A stretch of DNA of 64,000 nucleotides from Pollenia angustigena (GCA_930367215.1 OV884057.1:108153284-108217283); one strand, 5' to 3'. Shown: positions 42,650-53,585, counted from the first letter of the stretch. Translations and numbers: made by a program. Notes: generated from the sequence alone by a model not told the origin.

Positions 42650-44363
42650 ATCTGTTCTCAAAGAAAATCGAAATGATTGTGATAATTTCATTACATTTTG
42701 GTATAATTTAGGTTGCAGGGTGTTTGGAAAACGATTGAAACTGGTTTCAAAACAATAATTTCTAAAGGGTTTCATTGCAGTTGCGTTTTACCGTCTGTTC
42801 TGGGCTTTAGTGATAGTGCAAAATTTTTGCATTCATTTTTTTGATGTTGAGTGATGAGTTGAAAATTTGCAGCCTCACTAAGCATGAGTGATAGTGATGT
42901 TAAAAAATTTTGCACTCAAAAAAATTAGTTTGATTAAAAAAAGCAATCATCAGTTTATTGCAACTTTTTTGTTCTTCACTCATTTGAGTGCAACTAAAAA
43001 TTTTGCATTCAATTTCAAGTTTAAATTGACTTGAGTTTATTTTTGTGCACTTGTTTAAAACGTCAGACTAAACTTCATAAAAAGCAAAAAATATTAACCG
43101 TTATTCAAAAACAATAGAGGACAATATAAAAATAGATATTAAAAATTGTTTGCTTTAAGCAAAACAAGCATTTGAAAATTATTATCACTTAATTTATTTC
43201 TTAGAGGAGCGTCTACCATTCCGCTTAAAGAAAATAAGCGCTTTACTGGAGCAGAGGACGGCAAAGGCGTATTATACTATATGAAAAACATTTGTCGAAA
43301 GTAACGTTTTTTGTTTCTTCTTCAAGAATTTTTTTGAGGAAGAAAAAGAAAAAAACAAAGTATACACAATACTTAAGTACCGCGAAACAATGTTTCATTG
43401 CATGAACACATATCGAGGGCCTATATTCAAAACCCTCTATCTTTGATTTTCACGAAAATTGCTTTTTAATGGTAAAATGTTCAGTAAAGCAACCCTCATC
43501 TATGGTGTGATTTTCATAACAAAAATATTCTTTTTTGCTGTTTTATATGTATTTTTGTATTTTCACTATCTTATACAATTAATTTTTCTGAATGCAAAAC
43601 CCTCTATCTTTTCTAATAATAAGTTTTCAAATATTTTTTGGAATAACTTGTTCCTGCAATGCCTTTGTTTTACTATTTTTTGCAAGCTGAACATGAATTT
43701 GAAATTTTTAATGGGTTATTTAAATAGCGAAGCCGATTCTGAACTGAATTATAATTAAAATATTTTGCATGCTTGTTTTTGGAAAATCCAATAGACTGGT
43801 CGCAATTTTGTTTTTTTTTTAATTTAATTGTTTGCGCTGCTTAAAATATGAGGTTTGGTGTAAGAAATCATGATCTAATTTTTCAGGTCAATCCGACGGT
43901 GCCTAGCCGTGCCGGGTGGGGCCCAAAGTTCCCCATATTATTAAAAAAAACCTCTTTTCTATCAGATATTTATAGTTATACTAGTTGAAAAGCCGAAAAT
44001 CAAAAATATGGCTTCGTTACGATCTTCCGCAGAAAAGGTACTTCAAGTGTGCCAAATTTCAGCTTCCTATGTCATCAGATGGCTTCAGAAAGTTGCGGAA
44101 AGAATAGGACATACATGCAAACATCCTGACATACTGAGAAATTATATAGGTATATTGTACACAGAAAAAATTATTTTTCCAATTCAAACAAAAAATTTGT
44201 AGAATCAAACAATTTTTTGTCTAAAATCGGTCCTACAAACAAATTCGCATATTCAAACAATTTGTTTGCATTTTGTTTATTGAAAAAACGCCGATTTTTT
44301 CAAACAAATAATTTTACAGAATCAAACAAAAAGTTTACTGAAATTCATATAAATTTCAAACAA
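42650..44363. repeat. Array unit 3 non-Jockey part: MITE right half, hAT relic (43145-43267, minus), T left end (from 43414)
   Basis: Same content as 37357-39070. Distinguishing bases include AAACGTCAG for AAACTTCAG (about 43060), GGCAAAGGCG as in unit A (43260), and AACCTC for AACATC (about 43950). Confidence 0.92.
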
Positions 44364-44366
44364 AAA

Positions 44367-45174
44367 CTTTTATACCTACCAACTGAAAAGCAGTAAAGGT
44401 CTACAGGTAGTGATTAAGGGTATTGACTCATGTGTGGACCCAGAAGAGGTTAAAACATTCCTAGAAGAAAAAGGCTTCAAGGTAAAACATGTAGTAAATA
44501 TTAAAAATAGAGAAAAAATTCCCCAACCACTTTTTCGAGTGGAGTTTGAACCCGGCGACGTAAAACTTAAAAAAAACGAAACACATCCTATTTACAATTT
44601 AAAATATATTCTCTACAGAAGAATAACTATAGAAGAGCCGCACAAAAAAAATGGACCTGTTCAGTGCTTAAACTGCCAAGAATTTGGCCATACCAAGGCA
44701 TACTGCTACTTACCCCCTGTCTGCGTAGTATGTGGTGAACTACACTGTACAGTTTCTTGCGATAAGTCTAAAACCGACCCCAACGTAAAAAAATGTAGCA
44801 ACTGTGGCGGTAATCACACTGCAAATTATAGAGGATGCCCAGTATATAATATTGTCAAGCAGACGGTTGGACCGAAAACAAATACCCCTCAAATGCAGGT
44901 TGCAAATCAGGTAAACACAAATGCAATTCAAGCCCCCCAGCCTAGTAATAACAGAACCTCTTACGCTAACGTCCTAAAATCAAACCATCAGCCAATGCAA
45001 GGTGCCTCGCCAAGTAATGATGAAACTCCGGTTTCTAATTTAAGTCGTTTAGAAAAAACCATGGAAACATTAGTGCAAACAGTAAATAATTTTACGAACA
45101 CAATGGGTAATATGATGCAGGAAATGCTTAGAATGCAATCGATGTTATAGCAAGCTGTACTTAACAAACCATGA
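44367..45174 (+). pseudogene. J4 ORF1, C-terminal part with premature stop
   Basis: PRE_C2HC region and zinc knuckles present. Gly to Cys in GELHCTVSC adds a cysteine in the second knuckle. A TAG at 45148-45150 ends it eight residues early, destroying the direct approach to the ATGA overlap. No N-terminal half. Confidence 0.9.
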
Positions 45175-46406
45175 ACTGTTTAAAAATTTGTTTTTGGAAC
45201 GCAAACGGCATCCGCCAACATAAAAATGAATTAGAATACTTTCTTAAAAATAAACAAATTGATGTCATGATGATTTCTGAAACTCATTTGACCTCAAGAA
45301 ATACGTTTAAAATCAATGGTTATATACTATATGATACCAAGGACCCTCGAGATAGAGCTGGTGGAGGTTCTGCCATCTTAATAAAAACTCGAGTCAAACA
45401 CTACATTATGTGTGATCACCGTGAAGACTATCTGCAAGCAACGACTATTTGTGTTGAGGAGCTAAATCGAAACATAGTAATTTCTTCTTTATACTCTCCA
45501 CCTAGATTTTCCATATCAGAAGGCCAATATTATAAATATTTTAAATCATTAGGACCCTGCTTTCTGGCCGCTGGCGATTATAACGCTAAACATACCTTCT
45601 GGGGGTCACGACTTATAACACCAAAAGGTCGTGTTTTGTTTAACACAATCTCTAAAATGGGTTTAAATGTGGTCGCGAGCGGGCAACCAACATATTGGCC
45701 TACTGATCAGCAAAAAATTCCAGATGTTATCGACTTTGGCGTGGTTAAAAACATCCCCACAGAAACGATTCATGTTGAAGCTTCCCTAGAATTATCATCC
45801 GACCACACACCTACAATTGTTACTATATCGAACCCAAATAGAATTGTATTTCCGTCAGGTTACTTAGCGACGCCAGCCACACAAATAAATTGGTTAAAAT
45901 ATAAAAAATTTCTCAGTGCCCATTGCACAGAAAATATTCCGCTTAGTACACCGGAGAATGTGGATCTCTCTCTTGTTAACTTTGACAGTTATCTTAAACT
46001 AGCTGTTCAACACTCCAGCGTTACCCCCAAAAAAATTAAAAATAATAAAATATGTTCTTCAGATGTCGAGCGGCTCTTGACTGAAAAAAGGAGAGTTCGA
46101 AGAGAGTGGCAACTTTACAGATCCCCGCAACTTAAGATTTTATTAAAAGAATGCACAAAAAGGCTAAGAAAGTTGCTACATAATCAGAAAACGGCTTCTC
46201 TAGAAAAATATCTTAAGGAACTTGATGCAACTCCACAATCTGACTACTCATTATGGCGTGCAGCTAGAAATCTAAAAAGGCCAGTTATATCTAAGCCACC
46301 ATTAAGAAACTTGAATGGTAGTTGGGCAAGAAATGATAATGAAAAAGGAAACCTGTTTGTAAATCATTTGAAAAACGTATTTACACCAAATATATCTCAG
46401 ATTTGA
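45171..46406 (+). pseudogene. J4 ORF2 part 1: complete endonuclease and linker
   Basis: 411 residues with no internal stop: WNANGI, SETHLT, AGDYNAKHTFWGS, SSDHTP, and the full linker including RREWQLYRSPQLK and QKTASLEKY. It is the longest version of this frame and probably the closest to the inserted ancestor. It ends at the family-wide frameshift (NISQI and stop). Confidence 0.92.
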
Positions 46407-47790
46407 GATAAGAGAAATCGAAAAGGCTATTTGTGACTTAAACACTAAGAAGGCACCTGGTATTGATAAAATCAGTAATAAAATTCTTTTGGAGCTACAT
46501 CGCATAGCAAAGAAAATTATTCTTTTTATTTTTAATGCTATTTTACGCCTTGAACACTATCTTGAAAAATGGAAGGTTTCCTTAGTTACCATGATACCAA
46601 AGCCAGGTAGAGATCATACAAAAGTTGAGTCTTATAGACCTTTTAGCTTATTATCAAATATGTCAAAGCTGTTTGAGAAATTATTACTTTCAAAATTAAC
46701 ACCAATTTTAAGTGAAAATAGATGTATTCCAAACCATCAGTTCGGATTTAGAAGAAAACACAGCACAATCGAGCAGACTCATCGAATGGTAAATGTCATA
46801 AGAAAAGCATTTGAAGAAAAGAAATATTGCTCAGCACTCTTCATCGATGTTTCGCAAGCTTTTGACAAAGTCTGGCATGAAGGCTTATTACACAAATTGA
46901 AGCAAAATTTACCAGCAAACACACACAAGCTGCTAGAAAGCTACTTAGTCGGTCGTCAATTTATTATAAAAGAAGGAAATTTCTTAAGTTCACCTCAGCC
47001 CATTGCCGCTGGAGTCCCACAAGGCAGCATCCTGGGCCCCCTATTATACTTAATTTATACTTCGGACATGCCAACAAGCAACTACACACAAACTTCAACA
47101 TTTGCAGACGATACAGCTTTTCTAAGCGTCCACGAAAATCGTTATGAAGCATCGCGTTACTTACAGCATCATATATTTCAACTAGAAATATGGTTAAGAC
47201 AATGGAGGATAATGGTCAATGAGCAAAAATGTGTACATATAACATTCACTTTGCGCCGGGAATCTTGCCCCCCTATTACAATCAATAATCAAATAATTCC
47301 TCAACATTCGCATGTTAAATATTTCGGTATACATCTGGATCGGCGATTAACGTGGAAATGCCATATAGAGGCAAAATTAACTCAAATGAAACTAAAAGCC
47401 ATTCAAATTCATTGGCTTATTGGAAGAAATTCTGTCCTTAGTCTCGATTGCAAGCTTCTACTTTACAACTCTATCTTAAAGCCTATCTGGTGCTACGGTA
47501 TTCAACTATGGGGCACTGCCTCGGCCTCTAATATCGACAAAATTCAAAGGCGCCAAAATAAACTTCTTCGAATAATCACAGCCGCACCCTGGTATGTTAA
47601 AAACTCAAACATTCATAAGGATCTCAATGTGCCATTAGTGAAATCTATGATTACAAAATATGCAATAAAATATTTAAAAAGGCTTGAACAACACCCAAAT
47701 CCACTAGCTCGAAATATTTTAAATCATGGCGGCCACACTCGCTTAAGAAGAAGAGACACTGCAGCACTTACCCAATTAGATGAGCGATAA
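46405..47790 (+). pseudogene. J4 ORF2 part 2: reverse transcriptase
   Basis: Uninterrupted from FEIREIEKAI to LTQLDER, with all RT motifs (SLLSNMSKLFEKLL, FIDVSQAFDKVWH, PQGSILGPLLYLIY, TFADDTAF) and the complete thumb. It is separated from its endonuclease only by the shared frameshift at about 46405. Confidence 0.93.
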
Positions 47791-47955
47791 ACACCTATAA
47801 AAGTGAACATAACCCGTGATAAAGAAAATTTTGTCTGGCACTGGCAGGAGATAAAATAACGTATTAGGTTAAGATTTGATTAATTATTGTTAGTTCATAT
47901 TTAATATATGAAGATTCAATAAAAAAATAATGACAAAAAAAAAAAAAAAAAAAAT

Positions 47956-48719
47956 ATCTGTTCTCAAAGAAAATCGAAATGATTGTGATAATTTCATTAC
48001 ATTTTGGTATAATTTAGGTTGCAGGGTGTTTGGAAAACGATTGAAACTGGTTTCAAAACAATAATTTCTAAAGGGTTTCATTGCAGTTGCGTTTTACCGT
48101 CTGTTCTGGGCTTTAGTGATAGTGCAAAATTTTTGCATTCATTTTTTTGATGTTGAGTGATGAGTTGAAAATTTGCAGCCTCACTAAGCATGAGTGATAG
48201 TGATGTTAAAAAATTTTGCACTCAAAAAAATTAGTTTGATTAAAAAAAGCAATCATCAGTTTATTGCAACTTTTTTGTTCTTCACTCATTTGAGTGCAAC
48301 TAAAAATTTTGCATTCAATTTCAAGTTTAAATTGACTTGAGCTTATTTTTGTGCACTTGTTTAAAACTTCAGACTAAACTTCATAAAAAGCAAAAAATAT
48401 TAACCGTTATTCAAAAACAATAGAGGACAATATAAAAATAGATATTAAAAATTGTTTGCTTTAAGCAAAACAAGCATTTGAAAATTATTATCACTTAATT
48501 TATTTCTTAGAGGAGCGTCTACCATTCCGCTTAAAGAAAATAAGCGCTTTACTGGAGCAGAGGACGGCAAAGACGTATTATACTATATGAAAAACATTTG
48601 TCGAAAGTAACGTTTTTTGTTTCTTCTTCAAGAATTTTTTTGAGGAAGAAAAAGAAAAAAACAAAGTATACACAATACTTAAGTACCGCGAAACAATGTT
48701 TCATTGCATGAACACATAT
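47956..48719. repeat. Array unit 4: MITE right half and hAT relic (48451-48573, minus)
   Basis: As in the other units: Jockey target duplication, MITE end at about 48112, AT-rich flank, hAT dimerisation relic on the minus strand, then the sequence up to GAACACATAT where T begins. Confidence 0.9.
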
Positions 48720-49466
48720 CGAGGGCCTATATTCAAAACCCTCTATCTTTGATTTTCACGAAAATTGCATTTTAATGGTAAAATGTTCAGTAAAGCAACC
48801 CTCATCTATGGTGTGATTTTCATAACAAAAATATTCTTTTTTGCTGTTTTATATGTATTTTTGTATTTTCACTATCTTATACAATTAATTTTTCTGAATG
48901 CAAAACCCTCTATCTTTTCTAATAATAAGTTTTCAAATATTTTTTGGAATAACTTGTTCCTGCAATGCCTTTGTTTTACTATTTTTTGCAAGCTGAACAT
49001 GAATTTGAAATTTTTAATGGGTTATTTAAATAGCGAAGCCGATTCTGAACTGAATTATAATTAAAATATTTTGCATGCTTGTTTTTGGAAAATCCAATAG
49101 ACTGGTCGCAATTTTGTTTTTTTTTTTAATTTAATTGTTTGCGCTGCTTAAAATATGAGGTTTGGTGTAAGAAATCATGATCTAATTTTTCAGGTCAATC
49201 CGACGGTGCCTAGCCGTGCCGGGTGGGGCCCAAAGTTCCCCATATTATTAAAAAAAACATCTTTTCTATCAGATATTTATAGTTATACTAGTTGAAAAGC
49301 CGAAAATCAAAAATATGGCTTCGTTACGATCTTCCGCAGAAAAGGTACTTCAAGTGTGCCAAATTTCAGCTTCCTATGTCATCAGATGGCTTCAGAAAGT
49401 TGCGGAAAGAATAGGACATACATGCAAACATCCTGACATACTGAGAAATTATATAGGTATATTGTA

Positions 49467-50493
49467 CACAGAAAAAATTATTTTTCCAATTCAAACAAAA
49501 AATTTGTAGAATCAAACAATTTTTTGTCTAAAATCGGTCCTACAAACAAATTCGCATATTCAAACAATTTGTTTGCATTTTGTTTATTGAAAAAACGCCG
49601 ATTTTTTCAAACAAATAATTTTACAGAATCAAACAAAAAGTTTACTGAAATTCATATAAATTTCAAACAAATAATTTTGCTGAATCAAACAAAAAAGTTT
49701 TGGCACAAGCAATGACGCGCACACAAGCAAGCACTGTTGGCGAAGATGAAGCAGAGCAGAGCGGCCGGCTGGCTTTGAGACACATTTTTTTTGTTGGAAT
49801 AATTTTTGAACGAAGTCATATTTATACTCACAGTGTTTTTCTTCATCATTCACTGTTGCTTTATCCTTTCCTTTGCTAATGAAGAAGAAATGTAACCAAA
49901 AACGGTGGCAGACCGACTCGATATGTTTTCCGCCATCATTCTATTTTTGTATTTGATGTATTTAAACAAACTATTTGAAAAAATTGAATACGGGATTTTG
50001 TTTTTTTTTACCAACTTTGAAACCAACCAAAAATTTATTTTGTTTCTTATAATGTGTTTTTTCTGTTGTTTAAAAAAAATGAAACGTTTTTTTTTACCTG
50101 CTATTGTTTTTGTTGTTTTTTTTACTACAAACCTCGTCACGCTATTTTATCATTTTTCTTATTGCTGTACTTTTTTAAAGCGTCCAAAAGTAGACTGCAT
50201 GTGTTTTTTGTTGTAGTTCTTATATTTCACATAAAGAAGTGTTGCTTACAATCAATAAAAAAATGCAAAAGACGACAACATTAAAGAGCGTTAAATATTT
50301 CATACAAAATTATGAAAACTTCAAACCAATAGCGCGCTTATTAAATTTTTGAAGAGTTGTCCACATTTTTGTTGGTTAAATAAAACTCAAACAAAAATAT
50401 TGATTGAATCAGTGAAAAAATTTGTAGAAATCAAAAAAAAAAATTTCAAACAAGCGTTTGTTTGAAAATAATTCGGCAATAATTTTTTCTGTG
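49467..50493 (+). mobile_element. 'CACAG' element copy 3, complete, in the left arm of F
   Basis: 1027 bp from CACAGAAAAAATTATT to AATAATTTTTTCTGTG, flanked by TA (49465-49466, 50494-50495). The right arm of F has the uninterrupted site with a single TA (ATTGTATAGATAG, rc at about 50935-50950). The TA duplication fits Tc1/mariner. The array junctions fall at base ~205 of this element. No transposase. Confidence 0.93.
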
Positions 50494-50548
50494 TATAGAT
50501 AGATTAAAGTATTTGCTGTTTAATATTTTAGTATGATACGAACGAAAA

Positions 50549-50892
50549 TTTACTTTAAGAAAGGTAAAACGTTTTTCTTATATGCGCAGTCGTTTTAGAA
50601 ACATAATTTTTTTTCTGGAAAAAAAAATAATTTTTTTATTAAAATTTCGGAATTTTTGTTTTTGAAAAAATTATGTTTCTAAAACGACTGCGCATTTAAG
50701 AAAAACGTTTTGCCTTTTTTAAAGTAAATTTAATTTCCGAATTTCAATAAGCTAAAGCGTTTTTGAGTTACGCGAACATATGTTGTGGAACGTCCTTAAT
50801 TTTCGAAATAACGGAATATCTCGAAAGCCAAAGCCAACATAAAGAAACGGCTAGCACCACTGGATTCAGCGACCCCGAATTAGGTTAAAAAT
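50549..50892. repeat. Central part of F with an inner palindrome
   Basis: 50568-50620 (AAAACGTTTTTCTTATATGC, GCAGTCGTTTTAGAAACATA) is mirrored by 50668-50733 (TATGTTTCTAAAACGACTGC, AAGAAAAACGTTTTGCC). A stretch ending GGATTCAGCGACCCCGAATT AGGTTAAA is echoed at 61045-61080, so this core is related to another dispersed repeat. Confidence 0.7.
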
Positions 50893-51117
50893 GTTTCGCT
50901 CGTATCATACTAAAATAATAAACAGCAAATACTTTAATCTATCTATACAATATATAATTTCTTAGTATGTCAGGATGTTTGCATGTATGTCCTATTCTTT
51001 CCGCAATTTTCTGAAGCCATCTGATGACATAGGAAGCTGAAATTTAGCACACTTGAAGTACTTTCTCTGCGGAAGATCGTAACGGAACCATATTTTTGAT
51101 TTTCGGCTTTTCAACTA

Positions 51118-52047
51118 AAGGGTGGTTAAATTGTAAGGGCCAATGTTGAATGTGAACCACACCTAAACGCCAAGTTTTTTTCCGAATTTTATTTGACATT
51201 TCTCTATTTCAGACTTACTCAATTTGAACCACGGAGAGATACACAATCCAACAACGTGTTAAAGTTATCCAGACTTATTATGAAAATGGGCGTTCAAATC
51301 AAAATGCATATCGTGCACATCATCTTCAGTGATGAGGCACATTTTCACCTCAGTGGATTCGTCAATAAACAGAATTGCCGCATTTGGGCGAATGAGAATC
51401 CAAGAGTGATTGTCGAAAAACCAATGCACCCACAAAGAGTGACTGTTTGGTGCGGTTTATGGGCTGGCGGCATCATCGGGCCGTATTTTTTCCAAAATGA
51501 GGCCGGTCAGGCAGTTACTGTGAATGGTGTTCGCTATCGTGAGATGATAACGAACTGTTTATGGCCCGAATTGGAAGATATGGATGTGGACGATATGTGG
51601 TTTCAGCAGGACGGTGCCACTTGCCACACAGCTAACGAAACAATGGCTCTTTTGCGCAACAAATTCAATGGCCGTGTTATCTCACGTAATGGCGATGTCA
51701 ATTGGCCGCCAAGATCATGTGATTTGACACCGTTGGACTTTTTTCTTTGGGGTTATTTGAAAGAAAAGGTGTACGTCGATAAGCCAGCAACAATTCAAGA
51801 GCTAAAGGATGAGATAATTCGGCACATTAACGGCATAGAACCTCCATTATGCCTCAGGGTCATCGAAAATTTGGACCATCGGATGGAGGTGTGCCGCCGT
51901 GGTCGCGGCGCCCATTTGGCCGATATTTTGTTCCATACATAATTGAGTAATACCAATATATCATAATAAAATAAAATTACAACAATTTCCTAAATAGTTT
52001 GTGTTTTATTCAAAATCAACATCGGCCCTTGAAATTTAACCACCCTT
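51118..52047 (+). mobile_element. Mariner-type element (rosa-like, DD41D), internally deleted, in the right arm of F
   Basis: TIR AAGGGTGGTTAAATT followed by AAGGGCC.ATGTTGA, about 35 bp, inverted at the other end, with TA on both sides (51116-51117, 52048-52049). The left arm of F has the empty site (CAACTAGTATAAC). 930 bp, shorter than the ~1.3 kb usual for mariners. A polyadenylation-like AATAAAATAAAA follows the transposase. Confidence 0.93.
51193..51942 (+). pseudogene. Mariner transposase, catalytic domain present, DNA-binding domain deleted
   Basis: The catalytic half is intact: IIFSDEAHFHLSGFVNKQNC (first Asp), TVWCGLWAGGIIGPYFF, MWFQQDGATCHTA (second Asp), WPPRSCDLTPLDFFLWGYLK (third Asp), ending GRGAHLADILFHT. 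Counting residues gives 41 between the second and third Asp, the DD41D spacing I associate with the rosa family rather than DD34D mariners. The N-terminus survives in another frame (IQQRVKVIQTYYENG at about 51238-51285), and the helix-turn-helix region is deleted just before FSDEAHF. The apparent start MTFLYF is out of frame with the true N-terminus, so no active enzyme. Confidence 0.92.
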
Positions 52048-52246
52048 TAGTATAACTATAAAGATCTGATAGAAAATATGTTTTTTTTATAATATGGGGA
52101 ACTTTAGGCCCCACCCGGCACGGCTAGGCACCGTCGGATTGACCTGAAAAATTAGATCATGATTTCTTACACCAAACCTCGTATTTTAAGCAGCGCAAAC
52201 AATTAAATTAAAAAAAAAAAATCCCATACAAGATGCGACCAGTCTA

Positions 52247-52549
52247 ATGTCCATGGCATAAAAATAAATGGTAAAAGTTGGAATTTGCTCAAAAAGTGTC
52301 TTCTTTTAAAGTGTCATCTATGATATAATTGTTAAAAAATAAGTAATTTATATAATGTTTAAAATTGCATGTAATTAAAATATTATTATCGTGTGATAAA
52401 CTTACATAATAGTATCAGCTGATGAATATAATCAACCGTTTAATAAAAAAAACATCGTGCACAGTATGAAAAAAGTATTGATAAAATTGCAGCTAAGAAT
52501 GGTGTACGTCGCGTTTTTACCAGTAAAACTTTGTCAAAATATTAATGCA
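52247..52549. other. T interior, AT-rich, weak similarity upstream of the T protein relic
   Basis: No clear gene. 52450-52540 (HRAQYEKSIDKIAAKNGVRR-like reading) may be a very decayed part of the T protein. Confidence 0.35.
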
Positions 52550-53194
52550 TCAGAAATTTACTTTAAGCAACGCCTTCAGGTACACAGTTTTACTATTTAT
52601 AATATAGGTACTCATCAGTGAACAAACTATTGGTGGTCCGCGTCGGTATTTGTTTCCTTTATTATTCATCATTTAAAAACATATTTCTTAACAGATTAAT
52701 TGCCAATTACAATTTTCTCGGAGAGATGTGTCTACCAAAACCGTAACCGTTATTTATCTAATACTCTATCCAATTTTGTTGTTAAAAATAATAAAGTTTT
52801 TGAACAGAAGTTCGTAGAGAAAGGCCATGCGCAAATGCCCATGCTAAGATAGAGATTAAGTTGAAAAATAAATCTAAACACTTGCCAATCGATTCCGTTC
52901 CTTATTTAAGATCTCTTTTATATCTTCCAGATGGTAGCGGTAAAATATAAAATAAATTTTGATACAGATCACATTGATCTTCCTGTTCGTATTAAACCTT
53001 ATACAGAAAATATTAAACCAAAACTTCTATATTCTGCTCCACTTTCAATTCAACCAAATAAGTGGAAGAATTTGCGAGATTTGAAGAGCGCTATACCACC
53101 GGAATGCCATTATTTTTACGATCATCAAACTCGAAACATACTTACAAAAGCAAAAACAAAAAAAAAAAAAAAAAAAAAAAAATTGTTGCTATAA
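52550..53194 (+). pseudogene. Decayed C-terminal half of a T-encoded protein resembling the insect DUF7869-type family
   Basis: Pieces in order, with stops and shifts between them: EIYFKQRLQVHSFTIYNIGT (52552-52610), CVYQNRNRYLSNTLSNFVVK (about 52725-52785), VFEQKFVEKGHAQM (52797-52840), then an 87-codon open frame with VRIKPYTENIKPKLLYSAPL and NLRDLKSAIPPECHYFYDH (52931-53140). From memory, uncharacterised insect proteins of the DUF7869 type share the order LQVHNFT, GC.YQNRN, QKFLEKGHTQME, and a C-terminal L..LK..IP...H.FYD. The Asp usually preceding GC.YQNRN is not readable here. The role is unknown to me; position inside a TIR element suggests a transposase. The final poly-Lys is a poly-A tract. 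Confidence 0.55.
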
Positions 53195-53552
53195 CTTTTT
53201 GTTTAATATTGTTAATTGTTAAGTTTTTTTAAATCTTATGTTGCATTATTAGCCATTATCTAAAATAACCCACGTTAAACCCTGACAGATGGCGCAATTA
53301 AATTTAAAATAATTTATTTTTTTTTTAAATGCAAACCCCTCTATCTTTTCAGTTTCATTCATACATATTGAATATTTTTGAGAAGCAAAACCCTCTATCT
53401 CGCATAAAGTCCCCAATAATGCAAAATTTTATGAACCAATTACCTGTGAGATTCAGTAGTAGATTTCAAAAGTATTGTAGAATACCGAATTTTAATAACT
53501 CAAGTAATACGCGAAAAAAACAGTATTTTGGCTCTCCTGAAAAATTGTGTTT
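53195..53552. other. T right non-coding end with subterminal motifs
   Basis: Contains CCCCTCTATCTTTTC (53336) and AAAACCCTCTATCT (53386) in the same orientation as the left-end motifs, then AT-rich text up to the terminal inverted repeat. No gene. Confidence 0.65.
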
Positions 53553-53585
53553 TTTAAGATAGAGGATTTTGAATATAGGCCCTCG

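Larger units (their letters stand above)
44364..47955 (+). mobile_element. Jockey-type copy J4, 5'-truncated by the array junction, otherwise best preserved
   Basis: Lacks the 11-bp deletion and the TAA stop of J2/J3 and keeps the 27 bp missing from J1. It has a private TAG in ORF1 (45148-45150, replacing TTG CAA context) and private substitutions (CTACATCGC, GAACACTAT near 46495-46555; CTACACTGT near 44745). A-rich tail at 47935-47954. Confidence 0.95.
28498..49671. repeat. Four-copy head-to-tail array of a ~5.29-kb compound unit
   Basis: Unit boundaries at about 28498, 33778, 39071, 44364 and 49671; lengths 5280, 5293, 5293 and 5308. Each unit runs from inside Jockey ORF1 (AACTTTTATACCTACCAACT) through the Jockey 3' end, the MITE right half, the hAT relic, the left ~0.95 kb of T and about 200 bp of the CACAG element. 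At each internal junction CACAG sequence (TTTCAAACAAA) meets ORF1 (AAAACTTTTATACC) with about 3 A of shared sequence. Unit 4 runs on into the full CACAG element, so it is the original right end. Confidence 0.95.
49100..52244. mobile_element. F: long inverted-repeat (foldback-like) element nested in T
   Basis: Ends GACTGGTCGCA and TGCGACCAGTC with TA on each side (49098-49099, 52245-52246). The arms are about 420 bp each once insertions are removed: 49100-49466 plus 50496-50548 pair with 50893-51117 plus 52050-52244. They include GGTCAATCCGACGGTGCCTA, CCGTGCCGGGTGGGGCC and TGGCTTCGTTACGATCTTCC. Each arm carries a different insertion, so each arm shows the other's empty site. No coding frame of its own. 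Confidence 0.85.
48720..53585 (+). mobile_element. T element: DNA transposon with novel-looking TIRs and subterminal repeats
   Basis: TIR of about 33 bp: CGAGGGCCTATATTCAAAAC and CCTCTATCTT at the left, mirrored at the right end (53553-53585) with one or two mismatches. The motif AAAACCCTCTATCT recurs in direct orientation at 48735, 48902, 53336 and 53386. Unit A shows the empty site (GAACACGTATGCAG); the filled flanks are ATAT on both sides, so the duplication is TA, TAT or ATAT. About 1.7 kb belongs to T itself; the middle is the nested F element. The right part carries a decayed protein (52550-53194). Confidence 0.87.

Noticed and set aside
27418..47955. Head-to-tail Jockey-type elements as a Drosophila-like telomere array (HeT-A/TART style)
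   Set aside because: Units include the insertion's target duplication, MITE, hAT and T sequences and share one internal junction. This is DNA-level tandem amplification of one insertion, not successive end-attachments.
28498..49671. CRISPR array or satellite
   Set aside because: The repeat is ~5.3 kb, coding for retrotransposon proteins, with no spacers. The sequence is eukaryotic.
49850..50284. Overlapping frames inside the CACAG element
   Set aside because: Phe/Lys-rich readings of T and A runs on both strands; no transposase motif, and the other copies do not keep them open.
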